The translations under genes and the position numbers were made by a program. From Promicromonospora thailandica (GTDB lineage Bacteria > Actinomycetota > Actinomycetes > Actinomycetales > Cellulomonadaceae), in the NCBI RefSeq assembly GCF_024171955.1, contig NZ_JAMTCS010000012.1, positions 62,001-126,000 on the forward strand: a stretch of 64,000 nt of DNA, written 5' to 3'. A model generated the notes under the pieces. That model saw nothing but the letters and a program-made list of their open reading frames with translations, had not been told where the DNA came from and searched no databases. Numbering within the stretch: position 1 is the first letter of the stretch; every line of letters begins with the position of its first letter. Shown here in pieces: positions 17,105 to 24,765 of the stretch.

Positions 17105-17757
17105 TCGAACCGGAGGCCCAGGCCGCCGACCGCACCGCCCGCGCCCGGATCCGGGACGCGGCGATCGACCGGTTCGCGGTGGAGGGCTTCGGTACCTCGG
17201 TCCGGACCATCGCGGCCGACGCCGGGGTCAGCCCCGGGCTCGTGATGCACCACTTCCGCTCGAAGGACGGCCTCCGGGCCGAGTGCGACCAGTACCTGCT
17301 GGCCACGATCCGCCGCCTCAAGCGCGAGAACGTCCGGATCGCGGCCGCCGGGCAGACGTTCTTCCAGCGCTTCGCGTCCGCCGAGGAGAACGCCCCGGTG
17401 CTCGGCTACGTGCTGCGTTCCATGCAGGACGGCGGCCCGCTCGCCCGCGAGTTCATCGCCCACATGGTCGACGACGCGGTCGGCTACGCGCGCGAGGGCG
17501 TCGCCGCCGGGGCGCTGGTGCCCAGCCGCGACGAGGCGGCCCGCGCCCGCTACCTCACCCTCTCGTCGCTCGGCGCGCTGCTGCTCGAGATGACGCTGGA
17601 CCCGCCGTCCGACCCCCGCGACCTCGCCGGGATCGTGCGCCGCTACCTGGCCACCAGCTACCTGCCCATGCTGGAGCTGTTCACCGAGGGATACCTCACC
17701 TCTCGCCGGGTTCTCGACGAGTACCTCCTGCACCTGCCCGACACGGAAGGCAGCTGA
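17095..17757 (+). CDS. TetR-family regulator of the adjacent ABC exporter
   Basis: 220 residues. Helix-turn-helix at residues about 15-60: RDAAIDRFAVEGFGTSVRTI, AADAGVSPGLVMHHFRSKDGLR. The C-terminal part (FMN-free all-alpha) resembles the TetR_C_33-like group found next to exporters. ATG 17095 has no Shine-Dalgarno and sits within a palindrome, fitting a leaderless, self-repressed transcript. The stop is two bases before the start of the ABC ATPase gene, so regulator, ATPase and permease form one operon, as in daunorubicin-resistance-like exporters. Confidence 0.9.
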   Translation: MRSVEPEAQAADRTARARIRDAAIDRFAVEGFGTSVRTIAADAGVSPGLVMHHFRSKDGLRAECDQYLLATIRRLKRENVRIAAAGQTFFQRFASAEENAPVLGYVLRSMQDGGPLAREFIAHMVDDAVGYAREGVAAGALVPSRDEAARARYLTLSSLGALLLEMTLDPPSDPRDLAGIVRRYLATSYLPMLELFTEGYLTSRRVLDEYLLHLPDTEGS

Positions 17758-17759
17758 CC

Positions 17760-18701
17760 ATGACCGCAGCACCGGCCATCGAGATCCACGACCTGCGCAA
17801 GTCGTTCGGCGACGTCCAGGCGCTCGCCGGCCTCGACCTGTCCGTCGGCCCCGGCGAGGTCCGGGGCTTCCTGGGACCCAACGGGGCCGGCAAGTCCACC
17901 ACCATCCGCGTGCTGCTGGGCCTGCTGCGCGCGGACTCCGGCACGGCGCGCCTGTTCGGCGGCGACGCGTGGCGCGACGCCGTCGCGCTGCACCGCCGGC
18001 TGGCGTACGTGCCCGGCGACGTGAGCCTGTGGCCCACCCTCACCGGGGGCGAGTGCATCGACTACCTCGCCCGGATCAGCGGCCGGGGCGACCGCGCACG
18101 GCTGAGGGCACGCAAGGCCGAGCTGCTGGAGAGCTTCGAGCTGGACCCGCGCAAGAAGGCCCGTACGTACTCCAAGGGCAACCGGCAGAAGGTGGCGCTG
18201 GTCGCGGCCTTCCTCACCGAACCGGAGCTGTACGTGCTCGACGAGCCCACCTCGGGGCTCGACCCCCTGATGGAGGCCGTGTTCACCCGGTACGTGCGGG
18301 AGGCCCGGGACGAGGGTCGCGCCGTGCTCCTGAGCAGCCACATCCTGTCCGAGGTCGAGAAGCTCTGCGACACGGTCACGATCATCCGCAACGGCACCGC
18401 CGTCGAGTCGGGCACCTTGGCCGAGCTGCGCCACCTGACACGCACCAGCGTCACGGCGGTGGTGGACGGCGACCCGGCCGCCGTCGCCGGTCTGCCCGGG
18501 GTGCACGACCTGGTCACCACGCCCTCGGACGGCGGCACGCGCATCGCCTTCGACGTGGACGACGCGCGGGTCGGCGCCGTCCTGGGCGCCGTCAGCACGC
18601 TCGGCGTCCGCGGCCTCACCGCGACACCGCCCTCGCTGGAGGACCTCTTCATGCGGCACTACGGCGACGTGCCCGGTGCCGCGGCGACGGGCACGCGATG
18701 A
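17760..18701 (+). CDS. ABC transporter ATP-binding protein (antibiotic exporter type)
   Basis: 313 residues. Walker A GPNGAGKST at about 40-48, Q-loop region replaced by YVPGDVSLWPTL, signature SKGNRQKVALVAAF (LSGGQ variant YSKGN), Walker B LYVLDEPTSGLD and H-loop SSHILSEVEKL. The variant signature and C-terminal extension are typical of DrrA-like ATPases that power export of polyketides or other drugs. It overlaps the permease start by four bases (ATGA). Substrate unknown; probably induced through the TetR protein encoded upstream. Confidence 0.92.
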   Translation: MTAAPAIEIHDLRKSFGDVQALAGLDLSVGPGEVRGFLGPNGAGKSTTIRVLLGLLRADSGTARLFGGDAWRDAVALHRRLAYVPGDVSLWPTLTGGECIDYLARISGRGDRARLRARKAELLESFELDPRKKARTYSKGNRQKVALVAAFLTEPELYVLDEPTSGLDPLMEAVFTRYVREARDEGRAVLLSSHILSEVEKLCDTVTIIRNGTAVESGTLAELRHLTRTSVTAVVDGDPAAVAGLPGVHDLVTTPSDGGTRIAFDVDDARVGAVLGAVSTLGVRGLTATPPSLEDLFMRHYGDVPGAAATGTR

Positions 18702-20308
18702 CCGGCACCGGCACGCTGCTGCGGTTCATGCTCCGCCGGGACCGGATGCGGATCCTGTGGTGGACCCTCGGCATCGCGGCGCTCTACGCGGGCGGGCTCG
18801 GCGAGTACCTGCTCCTCGACGACCCGGAGGCCCGGGCGGCCCGGTCGCTGCTGCTCTCGTCGCCCGCGATGGTCTCGATGTCCGGGCCCGGCTATGGCCT
18901 CGACGACTACACGCCCGGCGCCGCCGTGGCGAACGAGCTCGTGCTCTGGGTGCTGCTCGCCCTGAGCGTCATGAGCATCCTGCAGGTGGTGCGGCACACC
19001 CGGGCGGAGGAGGAGAGCGGCCGGTCGGAGCTCGTGCGCGCGGGGGCCGTGGGGCGGCACGCGCCGTCCGTGGCCGCCCTGCTGCTGGTCGTGGTCATGA
19101 ACACGGTCGTCGCCCTCACGAGCGGCGCCGTGGTGGCGGCACAGGGGCTGGATGCGGCGCAGTCGTTCGCGATGACCTTCGCGACGGCGCTCGGGGCGCT
19201 CGTCCTGGGGGCCGTGGCCCTGGTCGCGGCGCAGGTGTACGAGCACGGCCGGGGTGCCGCGGGCGCCTCGCTCGCGGTGCTCGGTGCCGCGTTCCTGCTG
19301 CGCGCGGTGGGCGACGTGCGGGAGCGGCACGGCAGCCCGCTGTCGTGGGTGTCCCCGATCGCCTGGGTCCAGCAGACCCGGGTGTTCGTCGACCTGCGGT
19401 GGTGGCCGCTCGTCCTCTGCGTCGTCGCGATCGTCGGGCTGCTCGCCCTCGCGGCGTTCCTCGGGTCGCGCCGGGACCACGCGGCCGGCCTGGTCGCCGT
19501 CCGCCCCGGACGCGCGGACGCGAGGCCTGCGCTGACCGGCCCCCTGCCCCTGGCCTGGGTGCAGCAGCGGGGTGCCCTGCTGTGGACGGTGCTCGGCCTC
19601 GGCGTGCTGTGGCTCGGCTCCGGGACGATCATCCGCGAGGTGCCGAGGGCGCTCGACGCCGTGGCCGGCAACCCCGTCTACGACGCCCTGCTCGGCAGCG
19701 AGGGGGGCCTCGGCGGCGAGGAGCAGATGATCCGGACCTTCCTCGGGATCTTCGGGCTCTACATCGCGGCCGGTGCCGCGGCGTACGGGGTCGCGGCGGT
19801 GCTCCGGGCCAAGGGCGAGGAGGAGACCGGACGCACGGAGCTCGCGCTGGCTGCGCCGGTCTCCCGAGGCCGCTGGCTCGCCGGCCCGCTCACGATCGCG
19901 CTGCTGGGCACCGCGACCGTGCAGGTCACCGGTGCCCTCGCCCTGTGGCTCGGCGCGGTGTCGACGGGGTACGACGAGCTCGCCCTCGGCGAGTACCTGG
20001 AGCTGGGGCTCGTCTACCTGCCGGCGCTCGCCGTGCTCGTGGCGCTGGCGGCCGCGCTCCACGCCTGGGTCCCGCGGGCGACGGGTCTCGCCTGGGCGAT
20101 GGTCGGCTACGTCTTCGTGGTGGGCATGTTCGCCGACCTGTTCGACCTGCCCGCGTGGTCCCGGCGCATCTCGCCCTTCTGGTGGGTGGGCAGCCCCGCC
20201 CTGGGCGACGTCGAGCCGGCCCGGCTGTGGGGCCTCGCCGGCGTCGCCGTCGTGCTGCTCCTGCTGGCGTTCGCCGGCTTCCGCCGACGGGACGTGCCGA
20301 CCCTGTGA
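18698..20308 (+). CDS. ABC-type exporter permease, polyketide-antibiotic type
   Basis: 536 residues with about twelve hydrophobic helices arranged as two six-helix halves (residues about 15-250 and 300-530). The repeated EEESGRSELVRAGAVGR (first half) and EEETGRTELALAAPVSRGRW (second half) loops show internal duplication; such double-size permeases are annotated as exporters of polyketide antibiotics in actinomycetes. Works with the ATPase encoded just upstream. The substrate cannot be named. Confidence 0.88.
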   Translation: MTGTGTLLRFMLRRDRMRILWWTLGIAALYAGGLGEYLLLDDPEARAARSLLLSSPAMVSMSGPGYGLDDYTPGAAVANELVLWVLLALSVMSILQVVRHTRAEEESGRSELVRAGAVGRHAPSVAALLLVVVMNTVVALTSGAVVAAQGLDAAQSFAMTFATALGALVLGAVALVAAQVYEHGRGAAGASLAVLGAAFLLRAVGDVRERHGSPLSWVSPIAWVQQTRVFVDLRWWPLVLCVVAIVGLLALAAFLGSRRDHAAGLVAVRPGRADARPALTGPLPLAWVQQRGALLWTVLGLGVLWLGSGTIIREVPRALDAVAGNPVYDALLGSEGGLGGEEQMIRTFLGIFGLYIAAGAAAYGVAAVLRAKGEEETGRTELALAAPVSRGRWLAGPLTIALLGTATVQVTGALALWLGAVSTGYDELALGEYLELGLVYLPALAVLVALAAALHAWVPRATGLAWAMVGYVFVVGMFADLFDLPAWSRRISPFWWVGSPALGDVEPARLWGLAGVAVVLLLLAFAGFRRRDVPTL

Positions 20309-20338
20309 GGGTGTCGGTGACGTTCCGACAACGATCCG

Positions 20339-20380
20339 GGCGGGATCACCGGCACGACGCCGATCCGGTGCCCTCCCGCC
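20339..20380 (+). terminator. Imperfect stem-loop after the ABC exporter operon
   Basis: GGCGGG-at-CACCGG (20339-20352) pairs with CCGGTG-ccct-CCCGCC (20365-20380). No U-run. Lies in the 183-bp gap before the next gene; a -10-like TAGTGT (about 20403) follows it. Confidence 0.4.
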
Positions 20381-20491
20381 GTCGCCGTCGGGTACCGTCC
20401 GGTAGTGTGCGGGAGCCCGTCCGGTGCCCAGCAGGCTGGTCGCGCCGCCGCTCCCGGACCGTGCCCCGCCGAGTCCAGTGAGGACGGACCG

Positions 20492-20788
20492 ATGATCTTC
20501 AAGGCCGTAGGAGACGGCCGCCCGTACCCCGAGCACGGGCGGTCGCGCACGCGCGACTGGGTGGACGTGCCCCCGCGCCAGGTCCGGCTCGACGAGCTCG
20601 TCACCACCAAGCGGACGCTCGACCTCGATACCCTGCTGTCCGAGGACTCCACGTTCTACGGCGACCTGTTCGCGCACGTCGTCGAGTACCAGGGCACGCT
20701 CTACCTCGAGGACGGTCTGCACCGTGCCCTGCGAGCCGCCCTGCAGCAGCGTCCCGTGCTGCACGCTCGTGTCCTCACCATCCGCTGA
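20492..20788 (+). CDS. Conserved small actinobacterial protein, sometimes labelled VapB-family antitoxin
   Basis: 98 residues. The PPRQVRLDELVTTKRTLDL segment and EDSTFYGDLFAHVVEYQG, EDGLHRALRAALQQRPVLHARV form the whole conserved core seen in many actinobacteria, where automatic annotation often reads type II antitoxin VapB; that label is weak, because no PIN-domain toxin gene is adjacent. The DGLHRALRA part recalls ParB/sulfiredoxin-like folds. ATG 20492 follows AGGA at 20481. It precedes the LytR_C gene by 19 bp and is likely co-transcribed with it. Confidence 0.7.
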   Translation: MIFKAVGDGRPYPEHGRSRTRDWVDVPPRQVRLDELVTTKRTLDLDTLLSEDSTFYGDLFAHVVEYQGTLYLEDGLHRALRAALQQRPVLHARVLTIR

Positions 20789-20807
20789 CCTCAGGTAGGT
20801 TCCAAGA

Positions 20808-21479
20808 GTGACTAACCCCGGGTACGACCAGGCGCGCGTGGAGCGCCGGCGCCGCGAGCACGAGCGCCAGGCCGTGGTCTTCGGCGTGCTCATCGCGTTC
20901 CTGGCGGTGTGCGGCATCTTCGCGCTCGCCGTGTACTCCGGCGCCATCAGCTCCCCGTTCGACCGGCCGTTCACCACGGTGGGCGCGTCGGAGCAGAAGA
21001 CCTACCCCGTGGCCTGCCTCCCGACGGTCGAGGGCCAGCCCGACGGCGCCCTCCCGGTGGCCTACTCCGAGATCAAGGTGCGCCTGCTCAACTCGACGCA
21101 GGAGTCCGGCCTCGGCCGCGCGCACGAGTCCGTGCTGACCGACCGCGGGTTCGAGGTCATCGAGCTGGGCAACTTCCCCGACCCGCTCACCGAGTCGGAG
21201 GTCCGGTTCGGGGTCAACGGGATCGTGCAGGCGTACGAGCTGGCCGCACAGTTCCCGAAGATGCGCCTCGTGCTCGACGACCGCGAGGGCCCGGCGGTCG
21301 ACCTCGTCATCGGCGAGGACTATGACGCGCCCCTCGACGTGAAGGACGTCGACGTGGCCGCCGACCAGCCGCTGCGCAACGCCGAGGACTGCGTGCCCGC
21401 CGACACGATCACGCCCGAGGCGCGCGTGCTGCCGGCCACGCCGGAGCAGGCCGAGGACGAGGTCCAGCCCGCCGGCTGA
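20808..21479 (+). CDS. LytR C-terminal domain protein, membrane-anchored
   Basis: 223 residues: basic N-terminus, one membrane helix (about 23-46), then a LytR_C domain (EIKVRLLNSTQESGLGRAHESVLTDRGFEV in two parts: EIKVRLLNSTQ and ESGLGRAHESVLTDRGFEV; later VRFGVNGIVQAYELAAQF) and an acidic tail. In actinobacteria such proteins associate with cell-envelope assembly by LytR-CpsA-Psr enzymes, but this one lacks the catalytic LCP domain. GTG 20808. Follows the VapB-like gene in the same operon. Confidence 0.82.
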   Translation: MTNPGYDQARVERRRREHERQAVVFGVLIAFLAVCGIFALAVYSGAISSPFDRPFTTVGASEQKTYPVACLPTVEGQPDGALPVAYSEIKVRLLNSTQESGLGRAHESVLTDRGFEVIELGNFPDPLTESEVRFGVNGIVQAYELAAQFPKMRLVLDDREGPAVDLVIGEDYDAPLDVKDVDVAADQPLRNAEDCVPADTITPEARVLPATPEQAEDEVQPAG

Positions 21480-21499
21480 CCGGGTCTAGGGTTCGTGCT

Positions 21500-22120
21500 G
21501 TGCCGGACCCGTCCGCAGGTGCGCTGGGCCTCGGCCGCGCGCTCCTGTGGGCCGCGGTCGTGCTGGCGCTCGCCCTGACCGCCCACCTCGAGGCGGGCGG
21601 TCACCTGCCGCCCGCGGAGGCCGTCGCCCTGCTCGGGGCCCTGCTGCTCGCGGTCACGGCGCTCACCGTGCGCCGACAGGTGCGGTGGCCGGGCGGCCTG
21701 GCGCTCGCCGGTCTCGGCCAGTACGCCCTGCACCGCGCGTTCACCTACCTCGGCGGCGCGTGCGTGCCGTCGCCGCTGCTCGACGCCGGACCGCACACCC
21801 ATGCGGCCGGTGCCCTCGCGGGGCTGTCCGGGCGCTGCGTGGGCGGATCGGAGCCGACGGCGACCGACCCGGGCATGCTGGCGTGGCACGGCGTGGCGAC
21901 GGTCGTCTCGGTCGCGCTGCTCGTGGGCGTCGAGCGCGGCATCTGGCTGCTCGCGACCTGGCTGGTCCGGCCGCTCGCGGTGGTGCCGTCCCGGCTGCCC
22001 GTGGTGCGGCGGCTCCCGGTGGCGGCTGGTCCGGCGGCGCCGTCGCGCTCGGTCGACCTGCACGTGGCGCCGGAGCGCGGACCGCCGTCGTCGGCCCTGG
22101 TGATGCACCTCGCGGCCTGA
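21500..22120 (+). CDS. Membrane protein of unknown function next to ycnI
   Basis: 206 residues with about four hydrophobic helices (residues 10-28, 38-56, 64-82, 125-150). A loop contains two cysteines and histidines (LGGACVPSP, HTHAAGALAGLSGRC), which could hold metal outside the membrane. GTG 21500. Only 66 bp before the YcnI-like gene, so both may serve copper handling; that is inference from context. The family was not recognised. Confidence 0.6.
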   Translation: MPDPSAGALGLGRALLWAAVVLALALTAHLEAGGHLPPAEAVALLGALLLAVTALTVRRQVRWPGGLALAGLGQYALHRAFTYLGGACVPSPLLDAGPHTHAAGALAGLSGRCVGGSEPTATDPGMLAWHGVATVVSVALLVGVERGIWLLATWLVRPLAVVPSRLPVVRRLPVAAGPAAPSRSVDLHVAPERGPPSSALVMHLAA

Positions 22121-22186
22121 ACGAACCGGGCGGGAGGCGCGTCGCCGCACGCCCTCCCCACCCCACCGGACCGAAGGACCGAGCAC

Positions 22187-22897
22187 ATGACTCGCTTCAG
22201 CATGCCCACCCGCCGCGCCCTCGCGGCCGTCCCCGCCACCGCCCTCCTGGTGCTGGTGCCCACCGTGGCGTACGCGCACGTCACGGTCAGCCCCGACACG
22301 ACCGCCGCCGAGAGCTACGCGAGCCTCACGTTCCGCGTGCCCACCGAGTCGGACACCGCGTCGACCGAGAAGCTCGTCGTGGACCTGCCGACCGACACCG
22401 CCTTCCTCAGCGTCACGCCCCGCAGCCTGCCCGGCTGGGACGTCGAGGTGGAGACCGGGAGGCTCGACGAGCCGCTCGAGGTCGAGGGCGCCACCGTCGA
22501 CGAGGCGCCCGTGCGTGTGACCTGGACCGCGCAGGAGGGGCACGAGGTGCCGCCGCACGAGTACCAGGAGTTCGCCGTCCGGGTCGGTGCGCTGCCCGCG
22601 GAGGGCACCACGGTCGTGCTCCCGGCGCACCAGACGTACACCGACGGCAGCGTCGTGGACTGGGACGACGTGGCCGAGGAGGGCACCGAGCCGGAGGCGC
22701 CGGCGCCGGTGTTCACGACGACGGCGTCGGCCTCCGCCGATGCTGCCGGCTCGGCCGCTTCGGACGGTGCGGACGGCCCGGCCGCCTCGGATGACGCACC
22801 GGCGGTCGACCCGCTGGGCCGCTGGCTCGGTGGGACGGGGCTCGTGCTCGGGGTCGCGGCGGTCGCCATGGCACTGGCCGGGCGCCGTCGCGCCTGA
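22187..22897 (+). CDS. ycnI: YcnI-like (DUF1775) copper-binding extracytoplasmic protein
   Basis: 236 residues: signal peptide ending VAYA, so that the mature protein would begin with His (AHVTVSPDTT), a feature of YcnI proteins, which bind Cu(II) through that N-terminal His. Then a cupredoxin-like beta domain (YASLTFRVPTESD, EKLVVDLPTD, PGWDVEV, VTWTA, YQEFAVRVGALP), a Ser/Ala/Asp-rich linker (about 165-205), and a C-terminal membrane anchor. It sits outside the cell and probably scavenges or delivers copper. ATG 22187. Neighbour upstream is a membrane protein of unknown function; no CopC/CopD gene was seen nearby. Confidence 0.87.
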   Translation: MTRFSMPTRRALAAVPATALLVLVPTVAYAHVTVSPDTTAAESYASLTFRVPTESDTASTEKLVVDLPTDTAFLSVTPRSLPGWDVEVETGRLDEPLEVEGATVDEAPVRVTWTAQEGHEVPPHEYQEFAVRVGALPAEGTTVVLPAHQTYTDGSVVDWDDVAEEGTEPEAPAPVFTTTASASADAAGSAASDGADGPAASDDAPAVDPLGRWLGGTGLVLGVAAVAMALAGRRRA

Positions 22898-22920
22898 CGG
22901 GCCGGTTCGGGCTGCCCCAG

Positions 22921-22949
22921 CCGCGCCGTCCGAGGTCCGGACGGCGCGG
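22921..22949. terminator. Bidirectional stem-loop between ycnI and the convergent phosphatase gene
   Basis: CCGCGCCGTCCG (22921-22932) and CGGACGGCGCGG (22938-22949) make a perfect 12-bp stem with a five-base loop. It lies between two convergent genes. No U-run. Confidence 0.7.
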
Positions 22950-22960
22950 CCGGGCGCACG

Positions 22961-23899
22961 TCAGCCGAGGCGCAGGAGCGCCTGCACCGGGGTGTGGTCG
23001 CTGGGGTAGCGGCCGCCCCGGGTCCAGGTGTTGATGGCGGCCGCGCGCACGTCGACCCCGGGCGTGACGAGGATCCAGTCGATGCGCTCGCCGTCGGGAA
23101 CGGGGGCGCCGTAGTTCGGGAACGTGCCGACCTGCGGCGTGAGCCGCCGGTCGGCGGCGAGCCAGGTGTCCTGGAGACCGCCGTCGGTCACGAGCACGTC
23201 GTAGGGCGCGGAGGCGCCCGCGGCGGCGTTGCAGTCCGCGGTGAACACGACGGGCAGGCCGGAATCGGCCACCTGGTCGCGGACCACCTGCGCGCTCCGG
23301 ACCCGCGCGTTCTCCACCTGGTGGTCGAAGTGCGAGTTGATGTGCACGAAGTCGCGGCCGGTGACGGTGTCGTGGAACCGGGCCCACGTGACGATCCGGG
23401 TCACGGTGTTGCCCCAGGTCGCCGAGCCGATGACGGCCGGGGTGTCGGACAGCCAGAACTGGTCCCACCAGGTCAGCGTCAGGCGGCGCGCGTCGTAGAA
23501 GATCGCGGAGTACTCGCCGGCGGCCCCGCCGTCGCGTCCGAACCCGACCATCGCGTAGCCGCGGCCGAGCCCGTCCTCGACCGCCGTGAGCTGGTTGAAC
23601 TCGACCTCCTGGACGCCCAGGACCGTGGGCTGCTCGAGCCGCAGGAACGCCGTGGTCAGCGGCGCGCGCTCGGGCCAGTGGTCGGGCTCGCCCGGCCGGG
23701 TCTGACCCTCGCGGTCGTAGCGCACGTTGAAGCTCATGACGTGCAGCGCGTCGCCCCGCGCGGGGCCGATGACCGGCCTGGCGCCCGGTGCCGTCCGGGC
23801 GACGGCCGGTCCGGAGAGTGCGGTGGAGGCGCCCAGGGCGCCGACGGCCCCGGCCGCGGCGAGCATCGTGCGGCGCGAGATCCCGGTGGTTGCGGACAT
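22961..23899 (-). CDS. Tat-exported endonuclease/exonuclease/phosphatase family protein
   Basis: 312 residues with a twin-arginine signal (SRRTMLAAAGAVGALG) at the N-terminus. The EEP fold motifs are all visible: MSFNVRYD, GVQEVEFNQL (catalytic Glu), INSHFDHQ, FTADCNAAAG (Asp/Asn pair), and C-terminal DGERIDWILV and SDHTPV (Asp-His). Such secreted proteins cleave phosphodiester bonds, e.g. DNA, sphingomyelin or phosphoinositides; substrate not known. ATG 23899 has GAGGAGAA upstream. Faces away from the tRNA-Ser gene. Confidence 0.9.
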   Translation of the reverse strand: MSATTGISRRTMLAAAGAVGALGASTALSGPAVARTAPGARPVIGPARGDALHVMSFNVRYDREGQTRPGEPDHWPERAPLTTAFLRLEQPTVLGVQEVEFNQLTAVEDGLGRGYAMVGFGRDGGAAGEYSAIFYDARRLTLTWWDQFWLSDTPAVIGSATWGNTVTRIVTWARFHDTVTGRDFVHINSHFDHQVENARVRSAQVVRDQVADSGLPVVFTADCNAAAGASAPYDVLVTDGGLQDTWLAADRRLTPQVGTFPNYGAPVPDGERIDWILVTPGVDVRAAAINTWTRGGRYPSDHTPVQALLRLG

Positions 23900-23992
23900 G
23901 GTTCTCCTCGAGGTCGGGGAACTGTGCCCGACCACCCGACCAGACCGAGGTGAGCGTGTCCACAACGGCGTGTGACCTGGAGGCGAAACGAC

Positions 23993-24027
23993 GATGACGC
24001 GGGACATCGTCGATGTCCCGCGTCATC
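23993..24027 (-). terminator. Strong hairpin downstream of tRNA-Ser
   Basis: GATGACGCGGGACATCG (23993-24009) and its perfect complement (24011-24027) form a 17-bp inverted repeat separated by one base. It starts 7 bp beyond the 3' end of tRNA-Ser on the minus strand and so probably ends that transcript. Only a short T-rich run (GTTT) follows. Confidence 0.65.
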
Positions 24028-24033
24028 ACACTG

Positions 24034-24118
24034 CGGAGGATGGGGGATTCGAACCCCCGAGGGCGTTAACCCAACACGCTTTCCAAGCGTGCGCCATAGG
24101 CCACTAGGCGAATCCTCC
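24034..24118 (-). tRNA. tRNA-Ser (anticodon GGA)
   Basis: 85-nt class II tRNA on the minus strand. Acceptor stem GGAGGAT pairs with ATCCTCC, the anticodon loop reads CTTGGAAAG with GGA anticodon, the long variable arm of serine tRNAs is present, and the T-loop is GGTTCGAATCC. CCA is not fully encoded. A strong hairpin follows. Serine family is set by the anticodon plus the long variable arm. Confidence 0.96.
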
Positions 24119-24258
24119 TCGCGCCTCGCTGAGAGCGAGCGCGACCACTGGACCGAAGTCTGGCGCGGCCTGACGAGGATACCGGACACCTCGCTCGGAC
24201 AACGAATCGGAACCGGCGGACCGGCTGTGAGGTGGCGGACAGGCGGCGTCGCGGCCGG

Positions 24259-24288
24259 TTCGGCCGGGCGTCCCGGATCGGTTAGGCT
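24259..24288 (+). promoter_or_regulatory. Probable promoter of the SRP RNA gene
   Basis: A -10-like TAGGCT (24283-24288) lies 18 bp after a -35-like TTCGGC (24259-24264) and about 7 bp before the 5' arm of the SRP RNA. Weak -35; position is the main evidence. Confidence 0.5.
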
Positions 24289-24293
24289 GGGGG

Positions 24294-24385
24294 CAGACCC
24301 CTCGTGCGGCACCATCTCGCCGAACTCCCCCAGGGCCGGAAGGCAGCAAGGGTAAGTGAGCTCTGGTGGGTGTGCGAGGGGTCCT
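24294..24385 (+). ncRNA. ffs: Signal recognition particle RNA (4.5S, small bacterial type)
   Basis: About 92 nt. The apical SRP loop is unmistakable: CAGGGCCGGAAGGCAGCAAGG (quoted as GGGCCGGAAGGCAGCA), the Ffh-binding site with its GGAA tetraloop. The ends GACCCCTCG (24296 on) and CGAGGGGTC (to 24383) close the long hairpin. This RNA with Ffh targets membrane proteins co-translationally. In actinobacteria it commonly lies near tRNA-Ser and dnaX, as here. A short TTCTTTT run follows and can act as terminator. Confidence 0.95.
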
Positions 24386-24498
24386 TCTTTTCCCGGAATT
24401 CCGCGGCTCCGCCACCATGTGGACGGATTTTCGTCCGCATCATGGGATTTTCCGAGCGGAACTGGCTCCGGCGCCCTGCAGTGACGCACGATGTCCGC

Positions 24499-24594
24499 AT
24501 GACCCGCACCCGGACCGCCGCCACGACGTCGCGCACCTGCCGCGACGTCCTGTGTCGTGGCCGCGTGCGCGGCGGGCGAATGTGCGAGCGCTGA
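24499..24594 (+). CDS. Candidate cysteine/arginine-rich leader peptide upstream of metQNI
   Basis: 31-codon ORF in the 376-bp gap before metQ: starts MTRTRTAATTSRTC and ends RGRVRGGRMCER. It has three Cys codons and many Arg codons. Small ORFs with a core of this kind (xxRDVLCRGRVR resembles the H(V/I)DLCRV core of streptomycete leader peptides) occur ahead of sulfur uptake genes in actinobacteria and may act by ribosome stalling when Cys is short. No Shine-Dalgarno is seen; a GTG 18 bp upstream is in frame. After it, CCCTC...GAGGG (about 24605-24626) can form a small hairpin. The rest of the gap shows no other feature. Confidence 0.4.
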   Translation: MTRTRTAATTSRTCRDVLCRGRVRGGRMCER

Positions 24595-24765
24595 GCGCGC
24601 AGCACCCTCCCGCGGCCCGTCGAGGGTCGCACCCGCACCGTTCTTGAGCTCGCCACGTTGCTGATGGCCGTGGCCCGCCGACGCATCCCGGCCTGCGCAC
24701 GCAGCCGGACCCCCGCATCCTGAGCACAGGCACACCCGCGTCCGTGCGCTCCGAGAGGACCACCC

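Noticed and set aside
20492-20788. Functional VapBC toxin-antitoxin module
   Set aside because: Only a protein sometimes labelled VapB-like is present; the next gene encodes a LytR_C protein, not a PIN-domain toxin.
18659-20977. 772-codon open frame on the minus strand
   Set aside because: Antisense to the ABC permease; no start context and no domain. The permease frame has clear membrane helices.
24304-24594. 96-codon frame beginning inside the SRP RNA
   Set aside because: Its first 65 codons overlap the structural SRP RNA; only the last 31 codons are kept as a leader-peptide candidate.
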